Assembly: GCF_014654785.1 (NCBI RefSeq)
Contig: NZ_BNBD01000002.1
Location: 372,001 to 436,000, forward strand
Length of the DNA: 64,000 nt
DNA from: Streptomyces mashuensis
Lineage (GTDB): Bacteria; Actinomycetota; Actinomycetes; Streptomycetales; Streptomycetaceae
Direction: 5' to 3'
Part shown: positions 7,994-16,796 of the stretch, piece after piece
How the letters are laid out: the number at the start of each line of letters is the position of its first letter
Position numbering within the stretch: the stretch's first letter is position 1
Translations under genes and position numbers: made by a program
The notes under the pieces: generated by a model
The model's input: the letters and a program-made list of their open reading frames with translations, nothing else
What the model was told of the DNA's origin: nothing
The model's database searches: none

Positions 7994-9744
7994 CCGGCGA
8001 AGACCGCGCGGTAGCCGGGGTGGTGGCGCCACAGCCGTTCGTGGGTGCCGACGGCCCGGACGCGGCCGTCCTCCAGCCAGGCCACGCGGTCCGCGGCGGC
8101 CGCGGTCGTCGCGCGGTGGGCGACGATCAGGCGGGTGCGGGCGGCGACGTCCCGTACGAGGGCCTGGCGCACGTGGTGTTCGGTGACCGAGTCGAGGCTG
8201 GACGTCGCGTCGTCGAGGACGAGCAGCCGCCCGGCGTGGGCGAAGGCGCGGGCCAGGCCGAGCCGCTGGCGCTCGCCGCCGGAGAGGGGCGCGTCGGCGC
8301 ACGGCGTGGCGTAGCCGGCGGGAAGGCGGAGTACGAAGTCGTCGGCACGGGCGGCACGGGCGGCCGCGGTGAGGGCTGCGGGCGGGGGCGCGTCCACGCC
8401 GAGGGCGAGCGTGCCGGCGATGGTGCCGCCGAGCAGGGCGGGGCGGGCGAAGGCGTGGCCGACCGCGCGGCGCAGTGCGTCGTGGGTGAGGTCGCGCAGC
8501 GGTACGCCGTCGAGGGTGACGTCGCCGGTGTCGGGGTCGGTGAGGCGGCCGGCGACGGCGGCGAGGAGGGACTTGCCGCTGCCGGAGCGGCCGACGACGG
8601 CGAGCGTGGTGCCACCGGGCACGCGGAGGGAGACGTCGCACAGAACGGGCCGCCCGTCGAGGGTGACGGTGACGCCGTGGAGTTCGAGGGTGCCGGGGCC
8701 GTCGGGGGGCAGGGTGCGGGTGCCGTACCGCACGGGCGGCACCGTGGTGACGTCGGCGAGGCGGCGGGCGGCGGTGCGGCTGTGCACGAGGGTGCCCAGC
8801 TGGCCGACGAGCACCCCGACGCCGGTGGCGAGGACGGCGTAGCGGGAGGCGGCGAGCAGGTCGCCGACGGTGAGGTGGTGCTGGGCGAGCCGCAGCCCGC
8901 CGACGGCGAGGACGGCGATCTGGAGCAGCGGTACGAGGGTGGCGGCCTGGGCGGTGGACCGTCCCTGCACCTGCCACACGCGGTGGCCGTGGCGGGAGAG
9001 TGCGGGCAGGGGCGCGAGGATGCGGGCGCGTTCGCGGCCGGCGGTGCCGGCGGCGGCGATGGTGCGTGCGCCGCCGAGCGCTTCGAGGAGCCGTCCGGCG
9101 ATGTCGCCCTGGAGGCGCTGGTAGGCGGTGAGGCTGTCGGAGGAGGCGCGGGCGAAGGCGCGCAGGAGGAGGACGAGCAGGGGCGCGCCGGCGAGGAAGA
9201 CGGCGGCGAGCCAGGGGTCGACGAGCCCCAGGGCGACGATGCCGCCGACGGGCCCGGCGACGGCGGCGACGGTACCGGCGAGCCCGGCGGGCGCGGCACC
9301 GGCCCGTTCGGTGCCGCCGACGAGCCGGGCGACCAGGTCGCCGGGCGCGAACCGGTCACCGAGACGGGGCCCGGCGGCGAGGACGTGCCGCAGGGCGCGG
9401 TGCCGCAACCAGGCGGTGGAACGGGCGGTGGTGGTGGCGCTGAGCAGCTCGTCCACGGCGTCGAACACGGCGGCCAGGCAGACGAGCCCCGCGCATAGGG
9501 CGACCCAGGGGCCGGCACCGGTGCCGTGCCGCCCGAGGAGCAGATCGAGGGTGTGCCCGAGCACGGCGGGCAGGGCCAGGGCGGCGCCCGTACTGGCGGC
9601 GGCGACGAGAGCAAGGGCGAGCCCTCGTCCGGCGCTGTGCCGCAGGGCACCGAGGAGGAGCCGGTCGGCGGCACGGGGCGCGGCGGGAGCGCCGCCGGTG
9701 AAGGAGTCGGCCGGAGCAGCGGGCTCCGGGGGCGTTCGGGGCAT
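7990..9744 (-). CDS. ABC transporter ATP-binding/permease half (lanthipeptide export, RamA/AmfB-like)
   Basis: A 584-residue half-transporter. The start at the ATG before PRTPPEPAAPADS has AAGGGGAC upstream; the 20 extra in-frame residues before it are rejected. The membrane domain spans about residues 30-320 (GLALALVAAASTGAALALP, AVAGPVGGIVALGLV). The ATPase domain shows Walker A GRSGSGKSLL, signature LSGGERQRLGLARA and Walker B LLVLDDATSSLD, all intact. No peptidase C39 domain is present, so the leader peptide must be removed by another protease, as is typical of class III lanthipeptides. It lies 90 bp downstream of the precursor gene, behind a hairpin, and is coupled to the second half-transporter. 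Confidence 0.87.
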   Translation of the reverse strand: MPRTPPEPAAPADSFTGGAPAAPRAADRLLLGALRHSAGRGLALALVAAASTGAALALPAVLGHTLDLLLGRHGTGAGPWVALCAGLVCLAAVFDAVDELLSATTTARSTAWLRHRALRHVLAAGPRLGDRFAPGDLVARLVGGTERAGAAPAGLAGTVAAVAGPVGGIVALGLVDPWLAAVFLAGAPLLVLLLRAFARASSDSLTAYQRLQGDIAGRLLEALGGARTIAAAGTAGRERARILAPLPALSRHGHRVWQVQGRSTAQAATLVPLLQIAVLAVGGLRLAQHHLTVGDLLAASRYAVLATGVGVLVGQLGTLVHSRTAARRLADVTTVPPVRYGTRTLPPDGPGTLELHGVTVTLDGRPVLCDVSLRVPGGTTLAVVGRSGSGKSLLAAVAGRLTDPDTGDVTLDGVPLRDLTHDALRRAVGHAFARPALLGGTIAGTLALGVDAPPPAALTAAARAARADDFVLRLPAGYATPCADAPLSGGERQRLGLARAFAHAGRLLVLDDATSSLDSVTEHHVRQALVRDVAARTRLIVAHRATTAAAADRVAWLEDGRVRAVGTHERLWRHHPGYRAVFAG

Positions 9745-9779
9745 CGTGGCGTCCCCTTGGCGGGAGGGAAGCAGCGGGG

Positions 9780-9807
9780 CGGGTGGGCCCCCGGTGGGGC
9801 CCACCCG
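9780..9807 (-). terminator. Hairpin between precursor gene and exporter genes
   Basis: A perfect 12-bp stem (9780-9791 with 9796-9807) closes a 4-base loop. It lies 27 bp after the precursor stop on the minus strand and 36 bp before the exporter start. No T-tract follows, so a partial terminator or an mRNA-stabilising structure is more likely than a full stop. Such a hairpin would let the precursor transcript exceed that of the transporter. Confidence 0.6.
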
Positions 9808-9834
9808 CGTGCCGGTCAGGCGGTCAGCCGTGGG

Positions 9835-9960
9835 TCACAGACACAGGGCGACGCTGGCCGTGCTCCAGCAGAGCAGGAGGCTGGCGTTGCTGCCGCCGCC
9901 GTGGCCACCGCCGTGCGCCAGGTCCTCGGACTCCATGCTCTGCAGGTCGAGAAGTGCCAT
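9835..9960 (-). CDS. Class III lanthipeptide precursor peptide (RamS/AmfS-like)
   Basis: A 41-residue peptide. The leader begins MALLDLQSME, the conserved LxDLQ-type recognition helix of RamS/AmfS precursors. A Gly/His linker (AHGGGHGGG) joins it to the core SNASLLLCWSTASVALCL. The core holds two S-x2-S-x3-C motifs, Ser24/Ser27/Cys31 and Ser33/Ser36/Cys40, the same spacing as in SapB, so two lanthionine or labionin rings are expected. It lies 53 bp downstream of the LanKC gene on the same strand. By analogy with SapB, the product would be an amphipathic surfactant peptide helping aerial hyphae emerge. The core differs from SapB in having Trp32 between the rings and a C-terminal Leu. Confidence 0.92.
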   Translation of the reverse strand: MALLDLQSMESEDLAHGGGHGGGSNASLLLCWSTASVALCL

Positions 9961-10013
9961 GGTGCTGTCCTTTCTCGGGGACGGAATGCGCCAACAACAA
10001 CGTGTGGTGTTGG

Positions 10014-12644
10014 CTACGGCGTCACGACGTCGTGGCGCCGGGTCTGGAGGAACGGCAGCCGGGCCGGGGGCCCGTCGCCGTGGGCGGCACCGAGGGCCAG
10101 CAGGCAGCCGGCCGTCCCGGTGGCGAGGTCCATGGAGAGCCGCATCATCTGGTGGCCGGGGAAGGCGGTGCCGCCGCCGTACGGGACGGCGTACCAGGAC
10201 ATCGCCCCGGTCTGTGCGGCCAGGTCGTCCGGCGTGGCGCCGGGCGCCGTCGTACGGGCGAGGTGCCACACCATGCCGGCGCGCCCCTGGAACAGCCCCG
10301 GCTGCACGTAGAAGCGCGAGCGGGCGGCGGCCAGGATGCCCTGCCGGGCCTCCCGCAGGTCCTCGGGCCCGCCGTCCGCGTGGTGGGCCAGGTGGTCGTC
10401 CAGCACCGCGCCGATGCCGACGCTGCCGTCACCCAGATACGGCATGGTGCGCCAGCCCTCGTCGACGTCGAGCGAGCCGGACGGCGTCCGCACGCACTGC
10501 GCCAGGTCGGCGCGGAGCGCTGCCGCCGACAGGTCGAGGAGGGCACGGTCGCCCGTCCGCTCGTAGAGGCGCAGGAACAGCAGCGCCGAGCCCGTTGCGC
10601 CGTGCATCAGCCCCGCGCGGCGGTGCTGCCCCGCGGCGAGCCGGTCGGCGAGCAGCCGCGCCGCCTCGTGGGCGCGGTCGCGGAGGCCCGTGTCGCCCGT
10701 GGCCGCGGCGAGGTGGTCCAGCAGCAGCCCGACGCCCGGCAGGCCGCCGTGCAGGCCGGACGGGAGGCGCTGCCAGTTCTCGCCGAGCAGCACATCCGTG
10801 AGGTCGAGGGCGCGCTCCGTGTGGCCGAGGTGGTGCAGGGCGTACGCGATGCCGGCGAGCCCGTCGTACAGGCCGAGCGGCGTGCCGGCCGGCGCGGGCC
10901 GCGTGTGGTCCAGCAGCCACTGCTCGCCCTGCTCGTACCGCCCGGCGCCCGCCTCGGCGAGCGCGTACAGCACGCCGGCCGCGCCGTGCGCGAGCCCCAG
11001 CCCGCCGCCCTCGGTGAACTGGGCGATGTCGCCCGGGAAGAGCCGGTCGTCCCGGCCGGGCGTGGCCGAGGCCAGCACCGCACGGACCATGGCGTCGCGC
11101 GCCGCGGGCCAGTCCGCGGGGTCGAAAGCGGGCCGGTCCCCCGGACCGGAAGAGGCTGCTTCCGCTTGCCGCGAGGATCGTGGCGCCGTCGCCGCGCCGC
11201 GCGTGATCTCCTCCACCGCCTCGTCGAGGAACTCCCGCGGGACGTCCGGGAAGTGCGCCGCGATGGTCGTGGCGAGCCGCGCCACCGTTCCCCGGTCGAT
11301 GACGAACATCGTGGTCAGCGGCAGGAACAGGGCCAGCCGCAGGCACGCCAGCGCGTAGCGGTCGACGTCCGTGCCGGTGCGGTCGGGCGGGGCGACGAAG
11401 CCGGGGTGGGCGACGACCTGGCGGCCCTGCCGGGCGGCGTCGGCCGCGGCCTCGAAGTCGATGAGGGTGACGGAGCGTTCGTCGGGAGCGACCATGATGT
11501 TGAACATGTGCAGGTCGTTGAAGACCAGGCCGCGCTCGTGGACGGCGGCGACGGCCTCCTCGACGGCCCGGTGGATGCGCAGCGCCCACGCCGTGTACCC
11601 GGCGACGGCCCCGGCGTCGGGGTCGGCGGCCAGCAGGGGGTGGCGTTCGGCGAAGAAGGAGTTCAGCGGCCGGCCCTCGACGAAGTCCATGACGAGGAAG
11701 CGGTGGTCGCCGACGGTGAACCAGTCGCGGACCGCGGGTGCGGCACCGGTCCCGGCGAGCCGGTCGAGGGCGGCTTTCTCGCGCTCCAGCCGGGTGACGG
11801 CGTCGGCGCCGTCCGCGGCGAGCCCGGCGTACGGGCGGCCCTCCTTGAGGACGACCGCCCGGCCGTCACGGGTGTCGGTGCCGCGGTAGACGCCGCCGCC
11901 GTTGGAGAAGTGCAGGGCCTTCTCGATGCGGTACGGCAGGTCGGCGACGGTGGTGCTGTTGCGCGCGGCCAGGTGCGGTTCGAGGAACGCCGGCAGCGTC
12001 ACCCACTCGGGGAGCCCGAACACCGGGTCGCGCAGGTCGGGCACGAGCCGGCCGGAGGGGTCCTCGACGGCGGGCACGAGCGCGCCGCGCGCGTCGGTGC
12101 AGTAGCGGGGCGCGAAGGCGCCGTAGCGCACGTGCAGCGGGCCCTCGTGCCAGCGCAGGTCGGTGAGGATGCCGGGGCCGGGCCGGCCGCCGAGTATCGC
12201 GTGCAGCTCGGTGAGGACGGTGTGCAGCTGCTCCTCGCCGGCCGGGTAGACGGTGACGAACTTGCCGCTGCCGTCGCGTGGCGCGTACTTGCTGTCGCGC
12301 AGGTGCAGCAGATGGGGCGCGGGCACGAACTTGAACGGGATGCCGCGCGGGACGCAGTAGTCCCAGACGTCGGACGCGGTCTTGTCGGCGGTGTCCGCGG
12401 TGGCCGAGACGTGGATCTTCCAGCCCTGGGCGGGCTGCCCGGCCCGCGGGGAGCCGGTGCCGTCGACCGGTACGAGGTTCAGCCAGTCGCCGGAGCGGCG
12501 GGCCTTCCAGCCGTCGGGTACGGGGCGGCGGGCGGTGGGGAACAGGGCGCCGGTGCCGCCGGTGCCGTCCGTGTCGTCCGCGCGATCCGGCAGCTCGTAG
12601 AAGTGCCGGTCGGCCAGGCAGTAGACCTCGTACCGCTTTTCCAT
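10014..12644 (-). CDS. Class III lanthionine synthetase LanKC (RamC/AmfT-like)
   Basis: An 876-residue trifunctional enzyme. The N-terminal lyase region has GWKIHVSAT (residues 74-82, with the conserved His) and SKYAPRDGSGKFVTVYP. The kinase domain has VVLKEGRP (Lys267), FNDLHMFNIM (Asp377) and LIDFEAA in place of DFG. The C-terminal cyclase-like domain has toroid repeats LHGGLPGVGLLLDHLA and GLMHGATGSALLFL; the Cys-Cys-His zinc ligands of LanC and class IV enzymes are not visible, which fits class III. It phosphorylates core Ser residues, eliminates phosphate and cyclises Cys onto dehydroalanine. The ATG at 12644 has GAGGGGGG upstream; 31 in-frame residues before it are rejected. It is first gene of the operon. 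Confidence 0.93.
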   Translation of the reverse strand: MEKRYEVYCLADRHFYELPDRADDTDGTGGTGALFPTARRPVPDGWKARRSGDWLNLVPVDGTGSPRAGQPAQGWKIHVSATADTADKTASDVWDYCVPRGIPFKFVPAPHLLHLRDSKYAPRDGSGKFVTVYPAGEEQLHTVLTELHAILGGRPGPGILTDLRWHEGPLHVRYGAFAPRYCTDARGALVPAVEDPSGRLVPDLRDPVFGLPEWVTLPAFLEPHLAARNSTTVADLPYRIEKALHFSNGGGVYRGTDTRDGRAVVLKEGRPYAGLAADGADAVTRLEREKAALDRLAGTGAAPAVRDWFTVGDHRFLVMDFVEGRPLNSFFAERHPLLAADPDAGAVAGYTAWALRIHRAVEEAVAAVHERGLVFNDLHMFNIMVAPDERSVTLIDFEAAADAARQGRQVVAHPGFVAPPDRTGTDVDRYALACLRLALFLPLTTMFVIDRGTVARLATTIAAHFPDVPREFLDEAVEEITRGAATAPRSSRQAEAASSGPGDRPAFDPADWPAARDAMVRAVLASATPGRDDRLFPGDIAQFTEGGGLGLAHGAAGVLYALAEAGAGRYEQGEQWLLDHTRPAPAGTPLGLYDGLAGIAYALHHLGHTERALDLTDVLLGENWQRLPSGLHGGLPGVGLLLDHLAAATGDTGLRDRAHEAARLLADRLAAGQHRRAGLMHGATGSALLFLRLYERTGDRALLDLSAAALRADLAQCVRTPSGSLDVDEGWRTMPYLGDGSVGIGAVLDDHLAHHADGGPEDLREARQGILAAARSRFYVQPGLFQGRAGMVWHLARTTAPGATPDDLAAQTGAMSWYAVPYGGGTAFPGHQMMRLSMDLATGTAGCLLALGAAHGDGPPARLPFLQTRRHDVVTP

Positions 12645-12883
12645 CTGCCACCCCCCTCGTTGTGACGTGACGAGATTTCCACTCGGCACAGGGCCGGGCC
12701 AGTCTCGTCTGTCACGAACATCCCGTGCGGAACGCATGAGTAGGAAGGGGTGATTCCGCCCTGGTCCGTACCTAAGTGCGAACAGTGCGGTCCGGCGCGA
12801 TCCAGTGCGATCCGATTCGGTCAGATGTGGTCAGGCGTGGTCCTGGTTCGGGCCGGCGGCGAGCCGCCGGCGCCCGGCTCCGC

Positions 12884-14452
12884 TCACGACGGCGTCACGT
12901 GGTCCGCCGGGACGGTGCCCGCCGGCAGGTGGATCGTCTTCTGCTCCAGGTACTCGGCGTACCCCTCGGGCCCGAACTCGCGCCCCATGCCGGAGTCCTT
13001 GCAGCCGCCGAACGGCCCGTACATGTCGAGCGAGAAGGTGTTCACGCAGTACGTGCCGGTGCGCACCCGGCGCGCCACGGCGAGGCCGCGTTCGAGGTCG
13101 CCGGTCCACACGCTGCCGGACAGCCCGTAGTCGGAGTCGTCGGCGATGCGTACGGCCTGCTCCTCGTCGTCGTACGGCAGCAGGCACACCACCGGGCCGA
13201 AGATCTCCTCGCGCGCGACGCGCATGCCGTTGTCGACGTCGCCGAGCAGCGTCGGCTCGACGTACCAGCCGGTGTCCGGGGCGGCGGGCCGGCCGCCGCC
13301 GGCGAGCACCTTGGCGCCCTCGTGCACGCCGAGCGCGATGTAGTCCAGCGACCGGTCCCGCTGCCGGCGGGTGACGAGCGGGCCGACCTGGGTCGCCGGG
13401 TCCAGCGGGTCGCCGGTGACGAGCGCGGCGGCCGCGGCGGCGAGGCGGTCGGCGATCTCGTCGTAGTGCGAGCGCGGCGCCAGGACGCGGGTCTGGGCGA
13501 CGCACGCCTGCCCGTTGTTCATCCACGCGCTGGGCACGATGCCGGCGACCGCCGCGTCGAGGTCGGCGTCGGGCAGCACGATGGCGGCGGACTTGCCGCC
13601 CAGTTCGAGGGTGACGCGCGACAGGTGGCGGGCGGCGACCTCCATGACGCGCTTGCCGGCGGCGACCGAGCCGGTGAACGAGACCTTGTCGACGCCGGGG
13701 TGCCCGACCAGGTACTCCGCGGTGCCCGCCCCCGCGGGCAGCACGGACAGCACCCCCTCGGGCAGCCCCGCCCCGGCGGCGACCTCGGCGAGGACGTACG
13801 CGTCCAGGGGCGTCTCGGGCGCGGGCTTGAGGATCACCGAGCAGCCGGCGAGCAGCGCGGGCGCGAGCTTGGCGGCCGCCGTGAACTGCGGCACGTTCCA
13901 CGGCACGACGGCCGCCACCACGCCGACCGGCTCGCGCCGCACGAGCAGCGGCCCGAGCACACCGGTGCGTGCCTCCTCGTGCGGGAAGGCGCGGGCGACG
14001 GCGATGGCGCTGTCCCACACCATGACGGCGCCGAGGGCCTGCGCGAGGACGCTCCAGCTGTACGGGGAGCCGTTCTGCGCGGAGATCAGCGCGGCGAGCT
14101 CCTCGTGCCGGGCGGCGAGGCCGTCCTTGATGCGCGTGACGACGGCGATGCGCTCGTCGAGCGGCAGCCCGGCCCAGACGCCGGAGTCGAAGGCGGTGCG
14201 GGCGGCGGTGACGGCCCGGTCGACGTCGGCGGGCGAGGCGTGCGGGACACGGCCGATGACGGTCTCGGAGTGGGGCGAGACGACCTCGATGACGTCCCCG
14301 CCGCCGCTCCGGGCCGGTCCGGCGGACTCGGCGGACCGGCCCGGAGCGGCGGATTCGGCGGGCTCGGTGAAGACGCCGCCGACGAAGAGCCGGGTGTGGT
14401 GGCGGGGGCTGAGGTGGGGATGGGGGTGCGGGTGCTCGGCGGTTCCGGTCAT
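12884..14452 (-). CDS. Aldehyde dehydrogenase family protein
   Basis: A 522-residue NAD(P)-dependent aldehyde dehydrogenase. The catalytic Cys lies in NNGQACVAQTR and the general-base Glu in VTLELGGKSA; PWNVPQ and SFTGSVAAGKRVMEVAA are the usual cofactor-binding segments. Length is slightly above the usual 480-500 because of a His/Pro-rich N-terminus and an Ala/Ser-rich insertion near residue 45. The ATG before TGTAEHPHP is chosen; 50 upstream in-frame residues are Arg/Pro-rich and unlike the family. No operon partner: the lanthipeptide operon starts 240 bp away on the same strand downstream, and a surface-protein gene diverges upstream. Substrate unknown. Confidence 0.9.
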   Translation of the reverse strand: MTGTAEHPHPHPHLSPRHHTRLFVGGVFTEPAESAAPGRSAESAGPARSGGGDVIEVVSPHSETVIGRVPHASPADVDRAVTAARTAFDSGVWAGLPLDERIAVVTRIKDGLAARHEELAALISAQNGSPYSWSVLAQALGAVMVWDSAIAVARAFPHEEARTGVLGPLLVRREPVGVVAAVVPWNVPQFTAAAKLAPALLAGCSVILKPAPETPLDAYVLAEVAAGAGLPEGVLSVLPAGAGTAEYLVGHPGVDKVSFTGSVAAGKRVMEVAARHLSRVTLELGGKSAAIVLPDADLDAAVAGIVPSAWMNNGQACVAQTRVLAPRSHYDEIADRLAAAAAALVTGDPLDPATQVGPLVTRRQRDRSLDYIALGVHEGAKVLAGGGRPAAPDTGWYVEPTLLGDVDNGMRVAREEIFGPVVCLLPYDDEEQAVRIADDSDYGLSGSVWTGDLERGLAVARRVRTGTYCVNTFSLDMYGPFGGCKDSGMGREFGPEGYAEYLEQKTIHLPAGTVPADHVTPS

Positions 14453-14774
14453 GGCGGCGGCCTCCGGGGGACGCGGCGCGCGGCGGGGCGCCGCGCGGGC
14501 TGACGGTCCGTCAGGGTTCTGGGGCAGGGATAGCAGCGGGCGCGGGCAGGGGCAATGCGCGCGACCCACGGGAGGCGGACTCGTCCGACATGCACACGAC
14601 ACGTGCGCCTGTGCCTGCCGCCGTCGGCAGCACCCCTGGAGCAGGAGCGAGCCGCCGCCTTTCGAGTGCCGGCGACCGGGCGGATAAAGTGTTCAGCCCC
14701 CACCAAAAGCGACCGCGGCACCCCGCCGGCGGCGCGGCGTGGACCCGTCCCGAACCGTCGAGAGGCACCCACCC

Positions 14775-16025
14775 ATGGCCCCCAACACCGCCGTCCTCGC
14801 GCGCCGCGCGGCCGCGGCCCTGGCCTCGGCCGTCGTCATCGGCGCCGCCGCGGCCCCCGCCGCCTTCGCCGACGGCTCGCCGTCCCCGGCCGCCCCGGGG
14901 CTGTACGGCACGGGTGACCCGCAGTACGACGGCGTCTTCCGCCAGTCGCTGGCCCTCATGGCGCAGGACGCCACCGGCGTCACGCCCGCCCCGCAGGCCG
15001 TGGACTGGCTGGCCGGCCAGCAGTGCGCCGACGGCGGTTTCGCCGCGTACCGCGCCGACACCCGTACCGCCTGCGACCCCAAGGCCGGCGAGTTCACCGA
15101 CGCCACCGGCGCGGCCGTGCAGGCCCTCGCCGCCGTCGGCGGCCGCGCCCCCGTCGTGACCAAGGGCCTGGACTGGCTCAAGGCGCACCAGAACGACGAC
15201 GGCGGCTGGGGCATGACCCCCGGCTCCCCCAGCGACGCCAACTCCACCGCCGCCGCCGTGGGCGCCTTCGCCGCCGCCGGGCAGGACCCCGCCAAGGCCG
15301 CTGCCAAGAGCGGCAGGACGCCCTACGACGCGCTCATCGGCCTGCAGAACGGCTGCGACAAGCCGGAGGCCGAGCGCGGCGGCTTCGCCCCCAACGACCT
15401 GGCCACCGCCGGCGGCGCGCTGGGCGTGCTCGGCAAGGGCTACCTCGTCGCGCCCGCCGCCAAGGGCTCCGACCGGCCCGTACGCGCCCCGGAGTGCGCC
15501 GGCGACGAGAGCGGCAAGGCCAAGGACGCGCCCGCGGCCGCCGAGGCCGCCGCCGCGCAGCTGGCCAAGAAGCTGGAGGACGGCCAGGGCCACCTGAAGT
15601 CCGCCATGCCGGGCGCCGGTGACGCCCCCGACTTCGGCACCACCGCCGATGCCGCCCTCGCCCTCGCCGCGGGCGGCCACCTCAAGGCCGCCGACCTGCC
15701 GCTGAAGTGGCTCCAGGACAGCGGCAACGGCGCCGCCGCCTGGGCCAAGGGCAACCCCGGCCGCCTCGCCAAGCTCGTGCTCGCTGCACACGCCGCCGGT
15801 GCCGACCCGCGCTCCTTCGGCGGCGCCGACCTCGTCCAGCAGCTGAACGAGACCGGCCCCAAGCCGGAGGCCGCCGGGCAGAAGAAGGACGAGCAGACGG
15901 AGAAGGAGAAGAAGGACAAGGACGACAAGGGCGGCTCCGGCACCCTGTGGATCGTCGGCGCCTTCTTCGTCGCCAGCGTGGGCGCCGGCTTCCTGATCAG
16001 CGGCCGCCGGAAGAAGCAGCAGTGA
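14775..16025 (+). CDS. Secreted, membrane-anchored toroid protein with prenyltransferase/squalene-oxidase repeats
   Basis: A 416-residue surface protein. It has a signal peptide (positively charged LARRAAAAL then a long Ala-rich stretch ending AAFADG), toroid repeats such as WLAGQQCADGGFAAYR and WLKAHQNDDGGWGMTPG, a Lys/Asp/Glu-rich stalk, and a C-terminal membrane helix LWIVGAFFVASVGAGFLIS followed by RRKKQQ. No LPXTG sortase motif is present. Squalene-cyclase catalytic motifs are absent. It is first of a five-gene operon ending in an ECF transporter. The same toroid fold is used by intrinsic factor and transcobalamin, so a substrate-capture role is plausible but unproven. ATG 14775 is preferred over a GTG at 14739. 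Confidence 0.8.
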   Translation: MAPNTAVLARRAAAALASAVVIGAAAAPAAFADGSPSPAAPGLYGTGDPQYDGVFRQSLALMAQDATGVTPAPQAVDWLAGQQCADGGFAAYRADTRTACDPKAGEFTDATGAAVQALAAVGGRAPVVTKGLDWLKAHQNDDGGWGMTPGSPSDANSTAAAVGAFAAAGQDPAKAAAKSGRTPYDALIGLQNGCDKPEAERGGFAPNDLATAGGALGVLGKGYLVAPAAKGSDRPVRAPECAGDESGKAKDAPAAAEAAAAQLAKKLEDGQGHLKSAMPGAGDAPDFGTTADAALALAAGGHLKAADLPLKWLQDSGNGAAAWAKGNPGRLAKLVLAAHAAGADPRSFGGADLVQQLNETGPKPEAAGQKKDEQTEKEKKDKDDKGGSGTLWIVGAFFVASVGAGFLISGRRKKQQ

Positions 16026-16789
16026 CGACCGCCCGCGCCATACGGACGGGCCGCCTCGCCACGCCGGGCGCGGCGCTGGCGGTCCTGCTCGTGGCCGCGC
16101 TCGCCGCACTGGCCGCCCTCGTCGCCGGCCCGGCGGCGGCACCGGCGTCCGCACAGGCGCGGGCCCGGGCGGCGGCCCAGGCGGGGGCCCAGGCGCAGGG
16201 CTACCGGTACTGGTCGTTCTGGACGGGCTCCGGCACGGCCTGGTCGTACGCCACCGAGGGCCCCGGCACGTACCGCCCCGCCGACGGCTCGGCCGTCGGC
16301 TTCCGGTTCGCCGTCAGCCAGGACTCGGCGAACGCACCCCGGCCCCGGGCCACCCCCGACGTCGCCGCCGTGTGCGGCGGCACCCCCGAGGAGGACGGCC
16401 ACAAGCGCGTCGCCGTCGTGCTCGACTTCGGCACCCCCGCCGACGCCGCCCACGGCGAGACCCCGCCCGAGGCCCGCACGGCGTGCGCGGCGGTCGCCGG
16501 CGACGCGACGGCCGCGGAAGCACTGGCCGCGGTCGCCAAGCCGCTGCGCTACGACTCGAACGCGCTGCTGTGCGGCATCGCGGGCTACCCGAGGACGGGG
16601 TGCGGGGAGAAGGTGGACGTGGCGGCCGGTTCGGGTGCCACACACGCCCCGCAGTCCTCGCACGACTCACATGATGCGCAGGCGAAGAAGGACTCCGGCC
16701 CCTCCGCCGGCCTGATCACCGGTATCGCCGTCGTCGCCGTGCTCGCCGGGGCCGGCCTCTGGCAGGCGCGGCGCCGCCGGCGCGGATGA
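16022..16789 (+). CDS. SCO2322-like surface protein of the ECF operon
   Basis: A 255-residue secreted and anchored protein. The GTG start overlaps the upstream stop (GTGA). A signal peptide (AVLLVAALAALAALVAGPAAAPASA) is followed by a beta-rich domain opening YRYWSFWTGSGTAWSYATEGPGTYRPADGSAVGFRF, which resembles the small C-terminal domain seen in DUF4430/transcobalamin-type proteins. Four cysteines (VCGG, TACAA, LLCGI, TGCG) may pair. A membrane helix, GLITGIAVVAVLAGAGLW, ends in RRRRG. Conserved in Streptomyces next to the toroid protein and ECF genes; with the toroid it could form a two-domain capture device at the outer membrane face. Confidence 0.75.
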   Translation: MTTARAIRTGRLATPGAALAVLLVAALAALAALVAGPAAAPASAQARARAAAQAGAQAQGYRYWSFWTGSGTAWSYATEGPGTYRPADGSAVGFRFAVSQDSANAPRPRATPDVAAVCGGTPEEDGHKRVAVVLDFGTPADAAHGETPPEARTACAAVAGDATAAEALAAVAKPLRYDSNALLCGIAGYPRTGCGEKVDVAAGSGATHAPQSSHDSHDAQAKKDSGPSAGLITGIAVVAVLAGAGLWQARRRRRG

Positions 16790-16796
16790 CCGCCGC

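Noticed and set aside
14453..14774. Cobalamin riboswitch upstream of the ECF operon
   Set aside because: The B12-box pattern was looked for by eye and not found, so the substrate was left unassigned.
15940..16025. LPXTG sortase anchor on the toroid protein
   Set aside because: The C-terminus has a membrane helix and basic tail but no LPXTG or similar motif.
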